Origin: JAAYXU01 sp050942555
GTDB lineage: Bacteria > Bacillota > Clostridia > Christensenellales > UMGS416
Direction of reading: 5' to 3'
DNA: 11,737 nt
Assembly (NCBI GenBank): GCA_050942555.1
Contig: JBMNNN010000047.1
Span: 1-11,737 of the forward strand
The notes under the pieces were generated by a model. It had not been told where the DNA came from and ran no database searches. It saw only the letters and a list, made by a program, of their open reading frames with translations. The translations under genes were made by a program, and so were the position numbers. Below, one piece after another: positions 1 to 5,695 of this stretch (positions are counted from its first letter, which is position 1; each line of letters begins with the position of its first letter).

Positions 1-1
1 G

Positions 2-805
2 TACCATAAATTCCACAACACCACGCCCGAACACATAGACTTTACCGTAAAGGATCGCGCGGCCTGGGACGATATAATCCGCCCCAGGCTGACCCCTTCC
101 AACCGGCGCATCGACTTTGACGGGTATCGCGCCGCGAAAGCCCGGGCCGCCCGGGAGGGACAGTTCTTCTGCCTGAGCGGCGTCAACGTGTTCGAGAGCA
201 TCCATCCGGTGTGCGGCCACGAGCATATGCTGGTGGGCATGGCGCTGGATCCCGGATGGGTCAGGGATATGGCGAACACATACGCGGAGCTCATCGTGAG
301 CCTGATGGAGATCCTTTTTGAGCGCGAGGGCGCGCCCGACGGCATTTGGTTCTACGAGGACATGGGATTTAAGGAGCGGCCCTTCATGTCGCCCGCGATG
401 TACAGGCAGATCATTATGCCCGCTCACAGGCGAACGATCGATTTTGCCCGCTCGAAAAAGCTGCCGATCATCATGCACTCGTGCGGCTGCGTGGAAAAGC
501 TCGTTCCGGGTATGCTGGAGGCCGGTATCGACTGCCTGCAGGTCATCGAGGTCAAGGCCGGTATGGATCTTATTAAGCTATATAAGCAGTACGGCGACCG
601 GCTGTCACTGATGGGCGGCATGGACGTGCGCACGCTGTATACGAATGATATTACCGTCGTGGAAAAGGAGCTTGCGGGAAAGATACCTGTCGTAAAGGAG
701 AAGTTCGGCTACGCTCTCCACTCCGACCACTCGATCCCCGAAACGGTGGATTACGCGACATACCGGTACTTCCTCGACAGGGGGCTCGAGCTGGGGACAT
801 ATTAA
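2..805 (+). CDS. Uroporphyrinogen decarboxylase (URO-D) superfamily protein, 5'-truncated by the window edge
   Basis: The frame is open from base 2 to the TAA at 803-805, giving 267 C-terminal residues; the true start lies upstream, and the GTG at 188 is internal. URO-D superfamily features are visible: an H-S-C-G-C motif at visible residues 159-163 following a buried strand (LPIIMHSCG), then G-I-D-C-L-Q-V and a G-G-M-D strand, and a terminal block with H-S-D-H-S-I-P. In the MtaA/CmuA-type methyltransferase branch the H-x-C pair binds zinc, which activates a thiol for methyl transfer from a corrinoid; true HemE decarboxylases lack this pair. I therefore infer a methyltransferase-like or uncharacterised family member rather than heme synthesis, but the N-terminal half, where HemE signatures would be, is missing. 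No partner gene (corrinoid protein, activator) is visible. It is separated from aspS by 220 bases containing a fresh promoter, so it belongs to a different transcription unit. Confidence 0.82.
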   Translation, partial: YHKFHNTTPEHIDFTVKDRAAWDDIIRPRLTPSNRRIDFDGYRAAKARAAREGQFFCLSGVNVFESIHPVCGHEHMLVGMALDPGWVRDMANTYAELIVSLMEILFEREGAPDGIWFYEDMGFKERPFMSPAMYRQIIMPAHRRTIDFARSKKLPIIMHSCGCVEKLVPGMLEAGIDCLQVIEVKAGMDLIKLYKQYGDRLSLMGGMDVRTLYTNDITVVEKELAGKIPVVKEKFGYALHSDHSIPETVDYATYRYFLDRGLELGTY

Positions 806-914
806 GCCCATTTATATCGCACTTCTACCGCAATCCCATTAAGGATTCGCGGCGGATATCCGCGCGCGATGGGGAACGGATAGAAGGAAATACTAACCAT
901 AAAATACCAAAGCA

Positions 915-942
915 TTGACGTGGGAAAAAAAACCGATATAAT
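915..942 (+). promoter_or_regulatory. Sigma-A type promoter for the aspS-gatCAB operon
   Basis: A -35 element TTGACG (915-920) and a perfect -10 element TATAAT (937-942) are separated by 16 bases that include an A-rich run. This is the best promoter match in the window. Transcription should start near 948-950, leaving a leader of roughly 75 bases before the aspS ATG at 1026. The position before a four-gene operon with tight spacing fits a constitutive housekeeping promoter. Sequence match only; no start site is measured. Confidence 0.72.
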
Positions 943-951
943 AGAGTAAAT

Positions 952-977
952 GTGCGCTTCCCGCGAGGCGCACTTTT
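952..977 (+). promoter_or_regulatory. Hairpin with short U-run at the very start of the aspS leader
   Basis: GTGCGC (952-957) pairs perfectly with GCGCAC (968-973) across a 10-base loop, and TTTT follows at 974-977. The stem would form within a few bases of the predicted transcript 5' end. It could be a small terminator/attenuator, or a 5' stem that protects the mRNA from decay. The U-run is short and the stem only six pairs, so strong termination is doubtful. No T-box elements accompany it. Confidence 0.45.
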
Positions 978-988
978 GCCCGAATCGC

Positions 989-1004
989 CGCCCCCATGGG
1001 GGCG
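989..1004 (+). repeat. 16-base perfect palindrome just upstream of the aspS ribosome binding site
   Basis: CGCCCCCATGGGGGCG is its own reverse complement and ends 10 bases before the GGAGGG ribosome binding site (1015-1020). As RNA it would fold into a GC stem with a tiny loop beside the site; as DNA it could be an operator for a dimeric protein. The ATG in its centre (996) is in frame with aspS but has no ribosome binding site, so it is not taken as the start. Confidence 0.45.
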
Positions 1005-1025
1005 TGCCAATATTGGAGGGATTTC

Positions 1026-2339
1026 ATGAGAACCATCACGCCCGAGCCCAAACCGCCGCTGCGCCCCCGCGCGCTGCTGGATGCAGAAGGCCCGGTCGAG
1101 CTTCGGGGCATGGTCCATAACATACGCGACATGGGCGGCTTCAGCTTCGTGCTGCTGCGCACGGGCCGCGATATCGTGCAGTGCGTTTGGGACACCGCGC
1201 GCCTCGGGAAGCTCCCCTGCCGCGAAAGCGACAGCGTGCGCGTCACGGGGCGCGTCGTACGGGAGCCGCGCGCGCAGATGGGGTTTGAGATCCATCTCGA
1301 CGGGATCGCGATAGTAAGCCGCGCCGCCGCGCTTCCGCCCGTGACCCTCTATAAGCAGAACGTGAACCTGAGCCTGGACAGCCATCTTGCCTACCGGCCC
1401 GTGGTGCTGCGCCATCCGCTGGTGCGTGCGGTTTTCCGGCTGCAGGACGGCCTGTGCCGCGGATTTCGCGAATACCTGACCCGACAGGACTTTATCGAGA
1501 TCCACTCGCCCAAGATCGTATCGGCGGGCGCGGAGGGCGGCGCGAACATATTCAAACTGGACTATTTCGACCGCAGGGCATTTCTGGCACAAAGCCCGCA
1601 GTTCTACAAACAGGCAATGGTGCCGGTATTTGAACGCGTATTCGAGATCGGGCCGGTATTCCGCGCCGAGCCTCACGATACGTGCCGCCACCTCAATGAA
1701 TATACCAGCATGGACTTCGAGATGGGATTCATCGACAGCTTCCGCGACATCATGGCGATGGAGACCGCGATGCTCGCCTATACGTTCAGGCTGCTGCGCG
1801 AGGAATATGCCGACGTGCTGGAGATGCTGCGCATTACGCTGCCCGCCACCGATTCCGTGCCCGAAATTTCGTTCCACGAGGCCAAGGAAACGATCGCCCG
1901 CGAGTACGGTAGGCCGATCCGTACCTATGCGGACCTTGAGCCCGAGGAGGAGCGCCTGCTGGGACGCTGGGCTGCCGAGCACTACGGCACGCCGCTCGTG
2001 TTCGTGACCCACTACCCGACTGCGGCGCGGCCCTTTTATACGATGGATGATCCCGCCGACCCGTCGGTGACGCTGAGTTTCGATCTGCTGCTTGGCGGCC
2101 TTGAAATTACGACCGGCGGGCAGCGCATACACGACTACAAGTCGCAGGTCGATAAAATGCTCCGTCTGGGCATGAACCCCGACGATTTTGAAAGCTACCT
2201 GATGACCCACCGGTATGGCGCGCCGCCCCACGGCGGACTGGGCCTCGGTTTGGAGCGCCTGACCGCCCAGCTTGCCGGTATCGACAACGTGCGCTATGCG
2301 GCGCTTTTCCCGCGGGATATGCACCGGCTGGAGCCATAG
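1026..2339 (+). CDS. aspS: Archaeal-type aspartate--tRNA(Asp/Asn) ligase (probably nondiscriminating)
   Basis: A 437-residue class II aminoacyl-tRNA synthetase, the usual length for the archaeal-type AspRS found in Clostridia (bacterial-type AspRS is about 590). Order: N-terminal OB-fold anticodon-binding domain (about 20-110), then the catalytic domain with motif 2 around R213-A-E-P-H217 and the downstream N-E-Y-T-S-M-D-F-E-M-G-F block, the aspartate-site sequence G-G-L-E-I-T-T-G-G-Q-R, and motif 3 G-L-G-L-E-R411. It attaches aspartate to tRNA in the cytosol. The start at 1026 is chosen because GGAGGG (1015-1020) lies five bases upstream; an in-frame ATG at 996 has no such site. The OB-fold carries His31 in G-M-V-H-N-I-R-D, where relaxed-specificity enzymes of this family typically have His. 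With gatCAB only 17 bases downstream, I infer that it also misacylates tRNA(Asn) with Asp as substrate for the amidotransferase. Identity is secure; relaxed specificity is inference. Confidence 0.95.
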   Translation: MRTITPEPKPPLRPRALLDAEGPVELRGMVHNIRDMGGFSFVLLRTGRDIVQCVWDTARLGKLPCRESDSVRVTGRVVREPRAQMGFEIHLDGIAIVSRAAALPPVTLYKQNVNLSLDSHLAYRPVVLRHPLVRAVFRLQDGLCRGFREYLTRQDFIEIHSPKIVSAGAEGGANIFKLDYFDRRAFLAQSPQFYKQAMVPVFERVFEIGPVFRAEPHDTCRHLNEYTSMDFEMGFIDSFRDIMAMETAMLAYTFRLLREEYADVLEMLRITLPATDSVPEISFHEAKETIAREYGRPIRTYADLEPEEERLLGRWAAEHYGTPLVFVTHYPTAARPFYTMDDPADPSVTLSFDLLLGGLEITTGGQRIHDYKSQVDKMLRLGMNPDDFESYLMTHRYGAPPHGGLGLGLERLTAQLAGIDNVRYAALFPRDMHRLEP

Positions 2340-2356
2340 GTTGGAGGAAGATTCCG

Positions 2357-2644
2357 ATGTCCGTTACCCCAGAACTCGTGAAAAAACTGGCCTATCTTGC
2401 GCGGCTTGAAATAAAAGACGACGAGCTTGCGGCGATGACGCGCGACATGGAGCAGCTTGTTGCCCTCGCCGATCGCCTGGCCGCGCTGGATCTGTCGCAG
2501 ACGCCGCCCATGGACCATGTGCTGCCCCGCGCGAACGTGCTGCGCGACGACGCGGAGCCCGTGGAATTCCCGCGCGAGCAAGCCCTTAGCGGCGCGCCCG
2601 AGGCAGTGGACGGCTGCTTTACGGTTCCCCGGGTCGTTGAATAG
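2357..2644 (+). CDS. gatC: Asp/Glu-tRNA(Asn/Gln) amidotransferase subunit C
   Basis: A 95-residue protein matching GatC in length and pattern: the N-terminal helix with V-K-K-L-A-Y-L-A-R-L-E, the following D-x-E-L helix with M-E-Q-L-V, the P-M-D-H-V-L-P linker and the L-R-D-D segment, and a C-terminal F-T-V-P-R-V-V-E end that packs on GatA. GatC has no catalysis of its own; it wraps around the GatA-GatB interface and stabilises the complex in the cytosol. The ATG follows GGAGGAAG (2343-2350) by six bases, and the gene lies 17 bases after aspS and 10 bases before the gatA start, so co-transcription and balanced expression are expected. Confidence 0.96.
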   Translation: MSVTPELVKKLAYLARLEIKDDELAAMTRDMEQLVALADRLAALDLSQTPPMDHVLPRANVLRDDAEPVEFPREQALSGAPEAVDGCFTVPRVVE

Positions 2645-2654
2645 GAGGCGCGAA

Positions 2655-4139
2655 GTGAAGCTGTTTACGATGCCGGCGCTGATGCTGGCCCGGAAGATAC
2701 ACGAGGGCTCCCTTACCGCGCCCGAGGTCGCCGAAGCGTTTCTCGGACGCGTCAAGGAGCTTGATCCCAAGATCGGGGCGTTCCTGCTCACCGACCGCGC
2801 GTGGACGCTGGAGGCGGCTGAGCGCGCGCAGCGTCGAATCGACGCGCTCAAGGCCGAAGGAAAGCCGGTGCCGCCGCTTGCCGGTGTGCCGGTCGCCCTT
2901 AAGGACAATCTTTGCACCCGCGGCATCGCCACGACCTGCGCGAGCCGCATACTCGAGCATTTCAAGCCGCCCTACGACGCCACGGCGGTGGAGCGGCTCT
3001 TCGAGTCGCTGATGGTGCCGCTTGGCAAGTGCAATATGGACGAGTTCGCGATGGGGAGTTCCACCGAGTATTCGGCATTCGGGCCGACGCGCAACCCCTG
3101 GGATCCGTCCCGGGTGCCCGGCGGAAGCTCGGGCGGGTCAGCGGCGGCGGTGGCCGCGCGTATGGCCCCGCTCGCGCTTGGCACCGATACCGGCGGATCG
3201 ATCCGCCAGCCGGCGTCGTTCTGCGGTGTAACGGGTCTAAAGCCCACGTACGGCGCGGTCAGCCGCTTTGGCGCGGTAGCCTACGCCAGTTCGCTCGACC
3301 AGATCGGGCCGATCGGCCGTACGGCCGCCGACTGCGCGGCGCTCTTTGAGGTCGTCCGCGGCCGCGACGAGCGCGACGCGACGTCCGCGGACATCGACCA
3401 GCCCGCCTGTCTCAGGGACATCGGCGCTCCGCTGGACGGTATGAAGATCGGCGTGCCCTCGCAGTACATGGGCGAGGGGATAGCGCCCGCTGTACGGCAG
3501 GCCGTCGAGGCCGCGCTGTCGCGGTTCCGGGAGCTTGGGTGCAGCGTTACCGAGGTGTCGATACCGGCGCTGGACTACGCGCTGCCCGCCTACTATATAC
3601 TTTCCTGCGCCGAGGCCGGATCGAATCTGTCGCGCTTTGACGGGGTGCGGTACGGCTACCGAGCACAGGGAGCCGGGGACATAGACGAGCTGTATACAAG
3701 GACCCGCTCCGAGGGATTCGGGGCAGAGGTCAAGCGCAGGATCCTGCTGGGGACCTACGTGCTGTGCGCCGGGTATTACGACGAATATTATAAAAAGGCG
3801 CTGCGTATGCGCAGCCTTGTCAAAGCCGGTTACGAAAAAGCGCTTGGCAGTGCGGACATACTGATGACGCCCACCGCGCCCATCCCGGCCTTCGGTATCG
3901 GAGAGAAAGTCGACGAGCTGTCGATGTGCCTGGCCGATATATGCACGGTGTCCGTTAATATCGCGGGGCTGCCCGCCATATCGTTCCCGTGCGGATTTAC
4001 GGGCGGGCTGCCGGTCGGCCTGCAGGCCATCGGCCGTCCTTTCGGCGAGGCTACGCTGCTGCGGGCCGCCCATGCCTACCAGCAGGTCACCGACTGGCAC
4101 GTGCGCGTACCGGCTGTGTCGGAAGGAGGCCGGGCATGA
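2655..4139 (+). CDS. gatA: Asp/Glu-tRNA(Asn/Gln) amidotransferase subunit A (amidase)
   Basis: A 494-residue amidase-signature protein of normal GatA length. It hydrolyses glutamine and releases ammonia, which is channelled to GatB. The Ser-cisSer-Lys triad is complete: Lys83 in V-A-L-K-D-N, cis-Ser158 in G-G-S-S-G-G-S, and nucleophile Ser182 in D-T-G-G-S-I-R-Q-P-A, with the same 24-residue Ser-Ser spacing as the Staphylococcus enzyme. The start is a GTG at 2655, preceded six bases upstream by AGGAGG (2643-2648); the frame is open further upstream but overlaps gatC and has no ribosome binding site there. The stop overlaps the gatB start in an ATGA (4136-4139), a sign of translational coupling that keeps A and B at equal amounts. 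Nothing is missing or broken. Confidence 0.97.
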   Translation: MKLFTMPALMLARKIHEGSLTAPEVAEAFLGRVKELDPKIGAFLLTDRAWTLEAAERAQRRIDALKAEGKPVPPLAGVPVALKDNLCTRGIATTCASRILEHFKPPYDATAVERLFESLMVPLGKCNMDEFAMGSSTEYSAFGPTRNPWDPSRVPGGSSGGSAAAVAARMAPLALGTDTGGSIRQPASFCGVTGLKPTYGAVSRFGAVAYASSLDQIGPIGRTAADCAALFEVVRGRDERDATSADIDQPACLRDIGAPLDGMKIGVPSQYMGEGIAPAVRQAVEAALSRFRELGCSVTEVSIPALDYALPAYYILSCAEAGSNLSRFDGVRYGYRAQGAGDIDELYTRTRSEGFGAEVKRRILLGTYVLCAGYYDEYYKKALRMRSLVKAGYEKALGSADILMTPTAPIPAFGIGEKVDELSMCLADICTVSVNIAGLPAISFPCGFTGGLPVGLQAIGRPFGEATLLRAAHAYQQVTDWHVRVPAVSEGGRA

Positions 4140-5584
4140 AATACGAGATGGTCATCGGGCTCGAGATACACGCCGAGCTTAATACGCGGACAAAAATATT
4201 CTGCAGATGCTCGACGCAGTATGGCGCCGAGCCCAATACCCAGGTGTGCCCGATATGCCTGGCCATGCCCGGCACGCTGCCTGTGCTCAACCGGCAAGCC
4301 GTCGAGAAATGCGTGATCGCGGGGCTGGCGCTGGGCTGCGACATCGCGACCGAGTCGCACATGGACCGGAAAAACTATTTCTATCCCGATCTTCCGAAGG
4401 CATATCAGATATCGCAGCTCTTCCGCCCGCTGTGCACCGGCGGCGCGCTCGAGTTTGAGTACGAGGACGAGGCCGGTCAGGCGCGCATCGGACGCGTGCG
4501 CATCAACCGGATCCATCTCGAGGAGGACGCCGGAAAGTCGATGCACGATCTGTATGGCGCGTCGACGCTGCTCGATTTCAACCGGGGCGGCGTGCCCCTC
4601 ATAGAGATCGTCACCGAGCCTGACATCCGCTCGCCCGAGGAGGCCGGCGCGTTTGTGGACCAGCTGCGCCTGATACTGCGCTACGCCGGGGTATCGGACT
4701 GCCAGATGCAGGAGGGGAGCCTGCGGGCCGACATTAACCTCTCTATCCGCCCGGCGGGAAGCGACACGCTGGGTACCCGCACCGAGATCAAGAACCTCAA
4801 TTCGATCCGCGCGATCGTGCGGGCCGCCCGCGCCGAATTCCTCCGACAGACCGAGGTGCTGGAGGACGGCGGCGAGGTCGTGCAGGAAACCCGGCGCTGG
4901 GACGACGCGAAGGGCCGGAGCCTGCGCATGCGCACGAAGGAGGAGGCCAACGACTACCGCTATTTCCCCGATCCGGACCTGCTTCCCATCCGCGTCGACG
5001 CGGACTGGCTGCGCGCGATACGGGACGCGCTGCCCGAGCTCCCGGGCAGCAAGCGGCGTCGGTATGTCGACGAATACGGCCTTCCCGGATACGACGCCGG
5101 ATTACTCACGTCGGATCCTGCGATATCGGCGTTTTTCGAGGACGCCGTAGCGTGCGGCGCCGATGCCAAGGCGGTCAGCAACTTCATCATGGGCGACATG
5201 ATGCGCATCGTGCGCGAGCGCGAGCTGGATTTCGCCGCGCTTCCGTTTTCCCCCGCCGATCTGGCGACTCTCGTGAACCGGGTCGCCGAGGGCGTCGTGA
5301 GCATATCAGCGGCAAAGGGCGCTGTGCTTGACCGGATGTTTGAGACGGGCGAGAATCCCGACGCCGTCATCCAGCGCATGGGGCTCAGGCAGGTCAGCGA
5401 CGAGGATACGCTGCGGGCGATCGTGCGCGACGTGATACGCGACAATCCCGGGCCGGTGCAGCAATACCGGGACGGGAAGACAAAAGTGCTGGGATTCCTG
5501 ATGGGACAGGTGATGAAGCAGTCCCGCGGCAAGGCGCAGCCCGCCGCCGCCTCGCAGCTCCTCAAGGAAGAGCTAGAGAAATAA
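4136..5584 (+). CDS. gatB: Asp/Glu-tRNA(Asn/Gln) amidotransferase subunit B
   Basis: A 482-residue GatB of standard length. It binds misacylated tRNA, activates the Asp or Glu side chain with ATP and transfers the ammonia made by GatA. Visible parts: the N-terminal G-L-E10-I-H12-A-E-L motif with active-site Glu and His; a Cys cluster C23-x-C25 ... C38-x2-C41 that binds zinc in many GatB proteins (the Staphylococcus one lacks it); N-R-G-G-V-P-L-I-E-I-V-T-E-P; M-Q-E-G-S-L-R-A-D-I-N; and D-Y-R-Y-F-P-D-P. A helical then YqeY-like tail domain that recognises the tRNA elbow covers about residues 300-482. Start ATG 4136 follows AAGGAGG (4123-4129) by six bases and overlaps the gatA stop. It is the last gene of the operon; a terminator-like hairpin follows at 5621. 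Confidence 0.97.
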   Translation: MKYEMVIGLEIHAELNTRTKIFCRCSTQYGAEPNTQVCPICLAMPGTLPVLNRQAVEKCVIAGLALGCDIATESHMDRKNYFYPDLPKAYQISQLFRPLCTGGALEFEYEDEAGQARIGRVRINRIHLEEDAGKSMHDLYGASTLLDFNRGGVPLIEIVTEPDIRSPEEAGAFVDQLRLILRYAGVSDCQMQEGSLRADINLSIRPAGSDTLGTRTEIKNLNSIRAIVRAARAEFLRQTEVLEDGGEVVQETRRWDDAKGRSLRMRTKEEANDYRYFPDPDLLPIRVDADWLRAIRDALPELPGSKRRRYVDEYGLPGYDAGLLTSDPAISAFFEDAVACGADAKAVSNFIMGDMMRIVRERELDFAALPFSPADLATLVNRVAEGVVSISAAKGAVLDRMFETGENPDAVIQRMGLRQVSDEDTLRAIVRDVIRDNPGPVQQYRDGKTKVLGFLMGQVMKQSRGKAQPAAASQLLKEELEK

Positions 5585-5620
5585 CATCTATCGACCCCAA
5601 ACGCCATTCTTCGCATAGAT

Positions 5621-5657
5621 AGGGCCGCCGCTCGACAAAAAAGAGGCGGCCCTGTTT
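5621..5657 (+). terminator. Terminator-like hairpin after gatB
   Basis: AGGGCCGCC (5621-5629) pairs perfectly over nine bases with GGCGGCCCT (5645-5653) across a 15-base loop, followed by G-TTT. The stem is strong and GC-rich but the T-run is short and interrupted, so termination may be partial, with some read-through into spoIIE. The loop contains the candidate spoIIE -35 and Spo0A box. Confidence 0.6.
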
Positions 5658-5665
5658 GCTATGCT
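5632..5665 (+). promoter_or_regulatory. Candidate Spo0A-dependent promoter for spoIIE
   Basis: A -35-like TCGACA (5632-5637, five of six to TTGACA) and an extended -10 TGC-TATGCT (5657-5665, -10 hexamer 5660-5665) are separated by 22 bases. That unusually long spacer is known from the sigma-A promoters of Bacillus spoIIG and spoIIE, which need Spo0A~P. On the - strand the same place reads TTTTTGTCGAG, six of seven matches to the 0A box TGTCGAA, overlapping the -35. Predicted start near 5672, leader about 24 bases. Match by eye; no experimental support. Confidence 0.45.
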
Positions 5666-5695
5666 GTCCCCAATACGAAGGAGGAGGGGACGGGG

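Noticed and set aside
188..805. URO-D-like gene starting at the GTG at 188
   Set aside because: The frame is open to the left edge with family-like sequence before 188 and no ribosome binding site precedes the GTG, so it is an internal codon of a truncated gene.
848..864. Terminator of the URO-D-like gene at CGCGG/CCGCG
   Set aside because: A small hairpin can form, with a 12-base palindrome inside it, but no T-run follows, so termination cannot be supported.
943..1025. T-box riboswitch in front of aspS
   Set aside because: The leader is only about 75 bases and lacks the conserved T-box antiterminator sequence and specifier stem.
825..2324. A 499-residue open frame on the - strand opposite aspS, and other long - strand frames (for example 3237-4100, 6086-7201, 9105-10088)
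   Set aside because: They lie opposite well-supported genes, have repetitive Arg/His/Ala-rich translations typical of antisense frames in GC-rich DNA, and match no family I recognise.
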